This document shows, in pieces, positions 21,726 through 28,059 of a stretch of 29,210 nt of DNA. The stretch's first letter is position 1, and the number at the start of each line of letters is the position of its first letter. Source of the DNA: Sedimentisphaerales bacterium (GTDB lineage Bacteria; Planctomycetota; Phycisphaerae; Sedimentisphaerales; Anaerobacaceae); assembly GCA_016933985.1 (NCBI GenBank), contig JAFGTU010000377.1, positions 1-29,210 of the forward strand, written 5' to 3'. Under the pieces are notes generated by a model. That model saw only the letters and a list, made by a program, of their open reading frames with translations. It did not search any database and was not told where the DNA came from. Position numbers and translations under genes: made by a program.

Positions 21726-22604
21726 TTAGCCGTTGGGCCAGCACCCTTCAAAGACCTCCGTCGCAGGCCCTGTCATATATACGCAGTTATCAACTTCGCA
21801 CCAGTTCAGCTCCAAATCGCCGCCGGGCAGATGCGCCGTGCACAACCGCCCCTGCCTGCCGGTTAGCACTGAGGCAACCGCGCAGGCGCACGCCCCCGTC
21901 CCGCAGGCCATTGTAATGCCGCTGCCGCGTTCCCAAGTCCGCATAGTGAACTCCGTCGGCAAATCTATCTCGACGAAGTGCACATTCGTTCGCTTGGGAA
22001 ACAGCTCGTGATGCTCCACCGCAGGGCCGACTTTGGCCAGGTCGATAAGCCCCACGTGGTCGCAGAAGAACACCGCGTGAGGATTCCCCATAGAAACGCA
22101 CGTCATCGCAAGCTGCTCGCCGAGGACTTCTATCGGTTGAGCCACGACCTCTTGTCCGGGCAGATTCACAGGTATGTCTTTCGCCCTCAGAACGGGCTGG
22201 CCCATGTTGACGCAGACCTTCTGAACCTTGTCCGCCTCGTCGATTGCCAGCCCCAGCGTCAATATCCCATTGCCCGTCTCAATGTTCACAGAGGCGCCGA
22301 AGGATTGTTGCCCGGGCACGGCAAAGTCCCCGCCCACGTGGCACAACCGGCGTTCGTATGCATACTTGGCGACGCACCGAATTCCATTTCCGCACATCTC
22401 GGCTTCCGAGCCGTCCGCATTGAATATCCGCATCCGAACCTCCGCCGTTTGCGACGGCCCGACCAGGATCAGACCATCCCCGCCGATCCCCGTATGCCGG
22501 TTACTGACCGCCCGAGCCAGCTCCGCCGGATTCTCGACCTTCTCGTCGAAGCAATTGACATAAATGTAATCATTGCCCAAGCCGTGCATTTTCGTAAATC
22601 GCAT
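21726..22604 (-). CDS. dapF: Diaminopimelate epimerase
   Basis: Cofactor-independent conversion of LL- to meso-diaminopimelate for lysine and peptidoglycan synthesis. 292 residues from the ATG at 22604, which has AAGGAG about 8 bases upstream; an earlier in-frame start at 22649 is not needed. It opens MRFTKMHGLGNDYIYVN, the family N-terminus. The two catalytic cysteines are visible in EMCGNGIRC (Cys71) and TMACGTGACA (Cys234), each in a duplicated half of the DapF fold. Slightly longer than E. coli DapF (274). It stands alone, convergent with the PilZ gene, and implies a diaminopimelate pathway and probably peptidoglycan. Confidence 0.96.
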   Translation of the reverse strand: MRFTKMHGLGNDYIYVNCFDEKVENPAELARAVSNRHTGIGGDGLILVGPSQTAEVRMRIFNADGSEAEMCGNGIRCVAKYAYERRLCHVGGDFAVPGQQSFGASVNIETGNGILTLGLAIDEADKVQKVCVNMGQPVLRAKDIPVNLPGQEVVAQPIEVLGEQLAMTCVSMGNPHAVFFCDHVGLIDLAKVGPAVEHHELFPKRTNVHFVEIDLPTEFTMRTWERGSGITMACGTGACACAVASVLTGRQGRLCTAHLPGGDLELNWCEVDNCVYMTGPATEVFEGCWPNG

Positions 22605-22852
22605 TTTATTCGCTCCTTGCCAAAACACCCTAATATACCGCACGTACACCCAAGAATCAACCCCTTTCCCCTTGCTTGCCGGTGTGTCATGGATCTGTGA
22701 TCGGAAACCTCCCCCAACGGGGGATGACTGCCCGTGACGACGAGGAAATTACAAGCCGAGAGCGTGAGCGGCCGGATAAGCCGCGAAGGCGAAAAGAGGA
22801 TGCAAAACAAATAAACCTGTTAGGTTGCGCAACCTGTTTGCACACGCAGTAA

Positions 22853-23083
22853 TTGCTGGACTTATCGCACCGCCACGGTATAATCTCGGATGAACAGTGG
22901 CGAAAGGAACTGAATGCAGGCATCGACGAGGCTGATATCGGGCGAATTCGAGTCAATACGCATACGGGCAGACCGCTCGGCAGCGACAGCTTCCTCAGCA
23001 AGCTCGAAAGAATCCTCGGCCGAAGAGTCCGCCCCCTGCCCGTCGGAAGGCCGATGAAGAAACGAATGAAAATGTCAAAATAG
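22853..23083 (+). pseudogene. C-terminal relic of a REP-associated transposase
   Basis: The 76-residue frame contains RVNTHTGRPLGSDSFLSKLERILGRRVRPLPVGRP followed by a basic end. This is the characteristic C-terminal tail of one RAYT group ('TGRPLGs..F...LE...GRRLR...GRP'). The HUH and catalytic Tyr parts are absent, and the upstream frame closes at a TAA. Twelve bases after its stop comes GGCGACTGTCCCTTGTCCC (23096-23114), a form often seen at the ends of such elements. I infer a 5'-truncated relic, not a functional gene. Confidence 0.65.
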
Positions 23084-23133
23084 GAAAAGACAATAGGCGA
23101 CTGTCCCTTGTCCCTAGTTTAATAGTGGCAATT

Positions 23134-23262
23134 TCAGCCAAGTTGGGGGGCAATTGCTGCGGCTTTGCGTGCACGCTCTCTTGACTTACGATGGGCATTG
23201 GCACTATGCGTTTTAATTTGTTTTTCTCGTCTTTTATTGAGTCTATCTCTACGTCTTCCCAT
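23134..23262 (-). CDS. 42-residue highly basic protein
   Basis: Starts at the ATG at 23262 with AAAGGA 7 bases upstream. The translation is MGRRRDRLNKRREKQIKTHS, then ANAHRKSRERARKAAAIAPQ, then LG. About 40 percent of residues are Arg or Lys, with no Cys and no hydrophobic segment. It reads like a small nucleic-acid- or ribosome-binding peptide. It lies about 350 bases after the FliA-type sigma gene on the same strand. Short basic ORFs can occur by chance in GC-rich DNA, but the strong ribosome binding site, spacing and clean stop support it. Family not recognised. Confidence 0.55.
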   Translation of the reverse strand: MGRRRDRLNKRREKQIKTHSANAHRKSRERARKAAAIAPQLG

Positions 23263-23608
23263 GGAAATTTCCTTTCAGTACTTTTACCAAATCTGTCACG
23301 CTGTGCCAGGTTTCATGGCAAATAAAGCATTTTAAGTATTATTACAGCCTGTCTATAATACATATCCTCGAATTGTAAGCACCAGGCAGGGCAAAAGCAA
23401 CGAACTTTTTGGGGAAATCGAATATGAAAACTTTGAGAAAGAACTCATAAGATCAACATAATCGACAATCTCTTTATGTCGGGGCAAGGCGAAAGTCCGC
23501 GTCTGGTGCGTTTTGACGCCCGCCGAGGTATGCGGTGAACAAAAAGGACGTCCCTGCCGCATTATCTGAAATCCGCTCTCTGAAAAAAGCCAATGCCTGC
23601 TCTCGTTG
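23263..23608. other. Intergenic region without a supported gene
   Basis: The first 15 bases hold the ribosome binding site of the small basic protein gene. A TATAAT (23354-23359, plus strand) has only a poor -35 (TTTAAG, 17 bases upstream) and no gene to serve. A 69-codon minus-strand frame at 23353-23562 has no ribosome binding site and no recognisable domain. Confidence 0.5.
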
Positions 23609-24463
23609 CTACTCGATGGCGAATTCTTTCTTGCGCGTGTGCATCTGTGCCTTGAGACGGTCTATGATGGATGAGTGCATCTGCGAGACGCGCGATTCCG
23701 AAAGGTCGAGCGTCGCCCCGATCTCCTTCATTGTCATTTCTTCGTAGTAGTACAGGACAATGATCAGCCGTTCGGCTCGCGTTAGCCCCTTGGTCAGCAG
23801 GCTCTTGAGATCGCGCTTTTGCGCCTCGACGACCGGGTTCTCGCTCCGCTCATCCTGGATAATGTCTATCTCGCGGATGTCCTTCTCGCTTTCGCTCTCG
23901 CTGTACTTCGTATTGAGCGAAACCTGCCCGACGGCATTGGCGTCCTTCTGAAGCCTGCTGAAGTCGGCCATATCGAGGTCAAGCTCTTGGGCGATTTCCT
24001 CCGATGTCGGCTTGCGTCCAAGACTCACTTCCAGCGCATTGGTGGCCCTCGACAGCCGGTGCGCACGCGCCCGAACAAGACGAGGAACCCAATCCATGCT
24101 CCGCAACTCGTCGAGAATGGACCCCTTTATCCGGGCCGAGCAGTACGTCTCGAATTTAACGCCTCTTTCAGGGTCGAAAGCATCGATGGCGTCCATCAGA
24201 CCAAAGGTGCCCGCGCTGATAAGGTCGTCCACCTCCACCTTGTCCGGCAGCTTGGCGTGCAGCCGTTCCGCAGCGTACCGAACGATATCACGGTAATGCT
24301 CCATCAGCAGATTGCGGTAGTAATCGTCGTGCGTGTCGTGGAATTGCTGCCACACTTCTTCGATATTGAGGTCTTGATCCGTTTTCAAAGCTGTCCTCCG
24401 TGATATTCTGCTTTCATTACCATGTCTCAAATTCCCGAGCCTAAAACCATCACTGCTCGACAT
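23609..24463 (-). CDS. fliA: RNA polymerase sigma factor of the FliA/WhiG (sigma28) type
   Basis: 284 residues from the ATG at 24463. Region 2 carries the signature DLISAGTFGLMDAIDAFDPERGVKFETYCSARIKG, then SILDELRSMDWVPR, diagnostic of FliA-type factors. Region 3 has ALEVSLGRKPTSEEIAQELDL. Region 4 ends in EEMTMKEIGATLDLSESRVSQMHSSIIDRL, the -35-binding helix-turn-helix. Such factors direct polymerase to flagellar, chemotaxis or cell-surface genes. The ATG has AGGAGG 7 bases upstream; an internal TTG at 24388 with GGAGG would give a more typical 259-residue form. It follows flhG by 74 bases (24463 to 24538) on the same strand. Confidence 0.93.
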   Translation of the reverse strand: MSSSDGFRLGNLRHGNESRISRRTALKTDQDLNIEEVWQQFHDTHDDYYRNLLMEHYRDIVRYAAERLHAKLPDKVEVDDLISAGTFGLMDAIDAFDPERGVKFETYCSARIKGSILDELRSMDWVPRLVRARAHRLSRATNALEVSLGRKPTSEEIAQELDLDMADFSRLQKDANAVGQVSLNTKYSESESEKDIREIDIIQDERSENPVVEAQKRDLKSLLTKGLTRAERLIIVLYYYEEMTMKEIGATLDLSESRVSQMHSSIIDRLKAQMHTRKKEFAIE

Positions 24464-24537
24464 CGCCGAACCTCCTGCCTTGGAGATCGGCTCTGCGCCC
24501 CATAACTATCTTCTTATCGGCGATTAGGCCGGTAACT

Positions 24538-25383
24538 TTAGAAGAACCAGTTGGCAATTCTCTTCAAAAAGCTCTCGTTGTCTGTTCGTACCGCCATTCC
24601 TCTGCTCAGCTTCGTCGCCAGGGCTGCTATTGAGGCGCTTGCGCTCGACTTTGGATAAGCCAGCACCACCGGTTTGCGCATCCGTACGGAACGGCGCAGA
24701 CGCTCGTCCCATGCGATCACCCCGGCGCAATCGACCTTGGCGCCGAGGAAACGCCACGCCACGGAGGCTATCTGCTGGTATATTTTCTTGCCTGCAACTA
24801 TAGATTCTGCCATATTGACAATCAGGCTGATCCGCCCGCCGAAGGAATTGCCCACAAGCACCTTGATCATCGCGTAAGCGTCCGTGATCGCGGTTGCCTC
24901 CGGCGTCGTTACGACAAGAACGTGGTCGCTGGCCAAGCTAAATGCCACCACCGACTTGGAAATCCCCGCCGCCGTGTCGATTATGATCGCGTCGTTCTGT
25001 TCCTGCAGCTTCGTTAGCTCGCTGACCAAGCGCCGACGCTGAAATTCGCTCAGATTCGCCAGGTCTTCCACCCCTGAAGCCCCGCAGATGATCTCAAGCC
25101 CCTCCGGCCCGACGTGAATCACCTCCTCCATGCTTCGCTGACCGGACAGAACATGGGAAATGTTGTAAGTGCTCGTGAAATTCATTATCACGTCCAGGTT
25201 GCCGAGCGCCATATCCGCGTCAAATAGAACCACCCTCTTGCCGCACGCCGCAAGACATATACCAAGGTTCGCCGCGATGTTCGTCTTGCCCACGCCCCCT
25301 TTGCCGCTGGCTATCGCCAGGACAACCGCAGGTCGTCTGCTTGCTTCCATCATCCGCTGAAGGTAAAGAGTCTCGTTCTTCAT
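24538..25383 (-). CDS. flhG: MinD/ParA-family ATPase, FlhG (YlxH/FleN) type
   Basis: 281 residues from the ATG at 25383 (GAGAAG just upstream; an in-frame start at 25434 is less likely). The deviant Walker A is ASGKGGVGKTNIAANLG (signature Lys28 and Lys33). LFDADMALGNLDVIM is the switch I/Walker A' segment; DADLGLaN-type wording is typical of FlhG rather than MinD. AIIIDTAAGIS is Walker B with switch II, and VNMAES is the adenine-binding region. It ends KRIANWFF, a possible membrane-targeting helix. FlhG controls the number and place of polar flagella and acts with FlhF, which is not in the window. It lies 28 bases after the FlgB-like gene and before the FliA-type sigma gene. Confidence 0.88.
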   Translation of the reverse strand: MKNETLYLQRMMEASRRPAVVLAIASGKGGVGKTNIAANLGICLAACGKRVVLFDADMALGNLDVIMNFTSTYNISHVLSGQRSMEEVIHVGPEGLEIICGASGVEDLANLSEFQRRRLVSELTKLQEQNDAIIIDTAAGISKSVVAFSLASDHVLVVTTPEATAITDAYAMIKVLVGNSFGGRISLIVNMAESIVAGKKIYQQIASVAWRFLGAKVDCAGVIAWDERLRRSVRMRKPVVLAYPKSSASASIAALATKLSRGMAVRTDNESFLKRIANWFF

Positions 25384-25411
25384 GTCTTCTCTTGATAGTC
25401 TCTGCGGACGG

Positions 25412-25831
25412 CTACTCGCAGGGGGCCGTTGCATGCATCTCTCTTTCTCTCAACAGCTCCGCCGCCACACGCTGATTGAGCGAGTTCTCCAGCAGCCTCT
25501 TTATCTGGTGCCCGATATACTCCTCCTGGCATTCCTCAAGAAGCTCGAATGCATCCTCATCGATAACAGGTTTGACTTCCAGCTCGCCGCCTGCGCCGAA
25601 CTTGATATTCTCGGTATCGCACAAAACAAGACGCTGGTGAAGCATGTGCTCCTCGAGAGCGGTGTTCAACAGGTCCGAAAACTCCTCCACCGCAAGATCC
25701 ATTGGAATGAACCCTCGCTGATACATCCGGTTTATGTTCAACGTGAGGATTTTCTGTCGGTTCTGCGTGAACTCAAGTATCTTGACGAGCAGCTCGCTGA
25801 TATTGTCCGTTACCATTGCCTGTAAGTTCAT
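25412..25831 (-). CDS. FlgB-like flagellar rod-related protein (tentative)
   Basis: 139 residues from the ATG at 25831 (GAGGA 7 bases upstream). The N-terminal half, ILEFTQNRQKILTLNINRMYQRGFIPMDL, follows the FlgB pattern 'RQ.ILa.NIan....GY..rD'. The C-terminal half (VIDEDAFELLEECQEEYIGHQIKRLLEN) fits the second rod helix, and FlgB itself is about 138 residues. The Asn-Ile-Ala-Asn-Ala-Asp-Thr-Pro-Gly-Tyr core is poorly kept, so this may be a divergent or repurposed rod protein. Its neighbours FlhG and the FliA-type sigma factor support a flagellar link. No other rod, hook or export genes are in the window. A palindrome resembling the merR operator lies about 50 bases upstream. Confidence 0.55.
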   Translation of the reverse strand: MNLQAMVTDNISELLVKILEFTQNRQKILTLNINRMYQRGFIPMDLAVEEFSDLLNTALEEHMLHQRLVLCDTENIKFGAGGELEVKPVIDEDAFELLEECQEEYIGHQIKRLLENSLNQRVAAELLREREMHATAPCE

Positions 25832-25881
25832 ATCAAGTCCTCGCGTTAGGCAGGGCATCTCCGCAATAGATGTCTGTCAAA

Positions 25882-25903
25882 GTTACATTTTGCGAAAAGT
25901 CAA
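25882..25903. promoter_or_regulatory. Second copy of the MerR-gene palindrome, before the FlgB-like operon
   Basis: GTTACATTTTG / CGAAAAGTCAA matches the consensus arms TTTACATTTTG / CAAAATGTAAA at 18 of 22 positions. It sits about 50 bases before the FlgB-like start. TTTGACT and TTTGACA lie around it on the minus strand, but no good -10 was found. Confidence 0.45.
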
Positions 25904-25992
25904 ACCGGCTCATCATCCGTGATAATCCCATTTTTGCTTTCAGCCTCGTTTCCCCGCCGCGCCCCAACCAGCGACCGGGCAAACGTCATTCT

Positions 25993-26322
25993 TCAGTTGT
26001 TCTCGGTGCGTCGCTCGCCTGGAATTCTTTCTTTCTGGTCCGAGCCTGCTTGTGCTGCGTCTTCTTCCTTGCCCAGAATCTGCCGTATTTCAGCAAGGGT
26101 CTTCGTTCTCTTAAGTTGAATGATCCGAGATAGCCGTTGAAATACGCTTTCGTCGTATAGCCGATGGCCGCCCGCCGTCCATCGCGCCTCACGAATCAGT
26201 CCCATTATCGTGTAGTTGTGAATCGTCTGGCGGGAGAAGGGCGTGCAGCTGACCAGATCGCCGATTCGATAAAGCCTGACCGGTATTTTCAGACCGCCGT
26301 CTGCAATTTGTGATTGTGTCAT
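25993..26322 (-). CDS. MerR-type transcriptional regulator
   Basis: 109 residues. The winged helix-turn-helix covers about residues 16-85: VRLYRIGDLVSCTPFSRQTIHNYTIMGLI, then the wing WTAGGHRLYDESVFQRLSRI. LAEIRQILGKEEDAA begins the coiled-coil helix, and the protein ends soon after, without a ligand-binding domain. Such short MerR-like proteins (BldC/HspR-like) act as DNA-binding dimers or oligomers. The ATG has GGAGAAAAGG upstream. Its promoter region contains a near-perfect 22-base palindrome, and a related site precedes the next operon, so autoregulation and control of the FlgB-like/FlhG/FliA genes is a reasonable inference. Confidence 0.85.
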   Translation of the reverse strand: MTQSQIADGGLKIPVRLYRIGDLVSCTPFSRQTIHNYTIMGLIREARWTAGGHRLYDESVFQRLSRIIQLKRTKTLAEIRQILGKEEDAAQAGSDQKERIPGERRTENN

Positions 26323-26810
26323 TTAAGCCTTTTCTCCGTTGTCCTTTTTTCCCACATCCAAGTTCAAACCTTTACTCAAACAACGTTGTCACATCGGATT
26401 ATATTTTATATTTTGCAAAATGTAAAATGCAATCCCGTTCTTGTCAAAGTTTTTTCAGATTTTTTTTGAGACTTTTTTCTTCCGCCGAATAATCCCCGAT
26501 GTTTTCGGACGGGCGTTTTGGATTCTCACAAAATATCTAAGAGTAAACGGCCTTTTCCAAGTGGATTATCCCGGCGATAGACACGCCTCTGGCCCGTGTT
26601 GATGAGCAAGTCGGCAGTTGTTTGCGCTCTTATTCCCCGCTTTTTTGGCGAACGCGCCCGAAGAAATACCCGATACAAGTGCAGGTGAGCGCCGCCGGAT
26701 GTTGTGCGGGTTGGTCTCAGTAAGGCAGACGCCTTGGAAGTCGATCAATGCCCCCGACCGCCCGATGTTGCGCGTCCTATATGCAGGTGTGTTTTGGGGA
26801 TTGATTTTGT
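26323..26810. other. Divergent region between the MerR and GGDEF genes
   Basis: The left half is AT-rich and holds the merR promoters and operator (26398-26447) and T-runs at 26449-26482. The right half (26520-26810) is GC-richer with no recognised signal. A 68-codon plus-strand frame at 26618-26824 overlaps the GGDEF start and has no family resemblance. No cyclic di-GMP riboswitch was recognised. Confidence 0.5.
26398..26447 (-). promoter_or_regulatory. Two overlapping merR promoters with embedded operator palindrome
   Basis: Minus strand. Promoter 1: TTGACA (26442-26447), 17 bases, TACATT (26419-26424). Promoter 2: TTTACA (26421-26426), 17 bases, TATAAT (26398-26403). The palindrome 26405-26426 (plus strand TTTATATTTTG / CAAAATGTAAA, 10 of 11 arm positions matching) covers the -10 of promoter 1 and the -35 and spacer of promoter 2. 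Bound regulator would block the first and could block or twist the second. Confidence 0.65.
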
Positions 26811-27878
26811 ATGCGCCGAATTAAGAACGATTCGACCGGGTGTGATTTGAATTCCGATAAAAGCATTTCCTTGCTGCAGCAGGTCACGCCGTTGGCCCGG
26901 CAGGTGAACTGTCTTGATATAGATCGTATAGCGGAGGTGTGTGTTGAGAACATTCCCAAAATGGTCGGCGCCAAATTCGCTTCGTTATATATACTCGATG
27001 AAACGAGCAATATTCTCCACCTGCACAAGCACAACCATCCTTATCTTATCAACAAGATAGTCTCGCTAAGTCAGAATCCGCCGTCGCCGATGGTTATGGC
27101 CGTCAGGAGCAAAGAGCTGATGCTGGTCGGCGATATTGATACCCACAACAAACCCGTGATCAGAAAATCGCAGCGTGCCTTCGCCGAAAAGTACGAGACG
27201 AAGAATTGCGCAATTGCCCCGTTGATCTGCCAGAGCAGAGTAGTCGGCGTGCTCAACCTGGCGGACAAAAGCAATGCTGATTTCGGCGAAGCGGATATTG
27301 CGTTGATAGAGCTGCTCAGCCAATTGATCGGCGCATCTATCGGCAATGTCAAACTTTTTGAGAAGATGCAGCGGCAGGCCTCGACGGATGGGCTGACGGG
27401 GCTTGTCAATCACAAGACGTTTTATGAGATTCTGGAGAAGGAGCTTTGGCGGTCGAGGCGCTACGGCGGTAGAATTTCGCTCATTATGGTGGACGTCGAT
27501 AATCTCAAGAGGGTCAACGATACACACGGCCACCGGGCCGGCGACAGGGTTATCACAGAGGTCAGCAGGCGGATTAAGGGCTGCATCAGGCAGATTGATG
27601 TTGCGGCCAGGTACGGCGGAGATGAGTTTGCCGTCATTCTGCCGAATACTATGCTGAGCGATGCGCAGGTCGTCGCTGAGCGTGTGGTCGAGGCCGTCGC
27701 TAGCTGCCCGACAAGCTGGAACGGGGAGGAAATCCCGCTTTCGGTCAGTGTCGGCCTCGGTGAGTACGACTCGGATACCAACCCCGAAGATATCACAAGC
27801 AAATCCGACGAGGCCCTGTACATGGCCAAGCAAGCCGGCAAAAACACCGTCCGAGTCTTCAAACCCAACGAGCAATAG
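26811..27878 (+). CDS. GAF-GGDEF diguanylate cyclase
   Basis: Makes cyclic di-GMP from two GTP. 355 residues. A GAF sensor domain (about 30-185) includes the typical CAIAPLICQSRVVGVLNLADK. The GGDEF domain (about 190-352) opens with STDGLTGLVNHKTF and has metal-binding Asp in MVDVDNLKRVND. The signature RYGGDEFAVILPNT is intact (GGDEF at 269-273), so activity is expected. An RxxD inhibitory site (Arg260-Asp263) lies five residues before it, indicating product inhibition. No membrane span, so cytoplasmic. The PilZ protein at 21.4 kb is a possible effector. The ATG has GGGGA about 10 bases upstream. Divergent from merR. Confidence 0.95.
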   Translation: MRRIKNDSTGCDLNSDKSISLLQQVTPLARQVNCLDIDRIAEVCVENIPKMVGAKFASLYILDETSNILHLHKHNHPYLINKIVSLSQNPPSPMVMAVRSKELMLVGDIDTHNKPVIRKSQRAFAEKYETKNCAIAPLICQSRVVGVLNLADKSNADFGEADIALIELLSQLIGASIGNVKLFEKMQRQASTDGLTGLVNHKTFYEILEKELWRSRRYGGRISLIMVDVDNLKRVNDTHGHRAGDRVITEVSRRIKGCIRQIDVAARYGGDEFAVILPNTMLSDAQVVAERVVEAVASCPTSWNGEEIPLSVSVGLGEYDSDTNPEDITSKSDEALYMAKQAGKNTVRVFKPNEQ

Positions 27879-27894
27879 CCCCCCCTCGTCTATC

Positions 27895-27913
27895 CGTGGC
27901 CGGCACGGCCACG
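27895..27913. repeat. Perfect hairpin after the GGDEF gene
   Basis: CGTGGCCG-GCA-CGGCCACG: 8-bp perfect stem, 3-base loop, 17 bases after the stop codon. No T-run follows on either strand, so it may be a REP-type element or a Rho-dependent or mRNA-stabilising 3' end. Confidence 0.45.
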
Positions 27914-27971
27914 CCTCATAAAAACGCCTTCATTCACCCCCTCAGCCAAAGCTGCAAATTTAACGTTTTTC

Positions 27972-27999
27972 TTGCCCGCGCCTGATCCTTCGCTACAAT
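27972..27999 (+). promoter_or_regulatory. Candidate promoter of the restriction-modification gene
   Basis: TTGCCC (27972-27977), 16-base spacer, TACAAT (27994-27999), about 60 bases before the ATG at 28060. Confidence 0.45.
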
Positions 28000-28059
28000 A
28001 GCCTCAAGGCTTGGGATTATCGAGAAACGTTTCCTGCCTGATTTGTTGGAAAGGAGTCT

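Noticed and set aside
23353..23562. 69-codon minus-strand frame with RTFALPRHKEIVD
   Set aside because: The phrase faintly recalls HicA-like toxins, but no ribosome binding site, no conserved His-Gly core and no antitoxin partner are present.
26618..26824. 68-codon plus-strand frame before the GGDEF gene
   Set aside because: It overlaps the GGDEF start, lacks a ribosome binding site and has no family resemblance.
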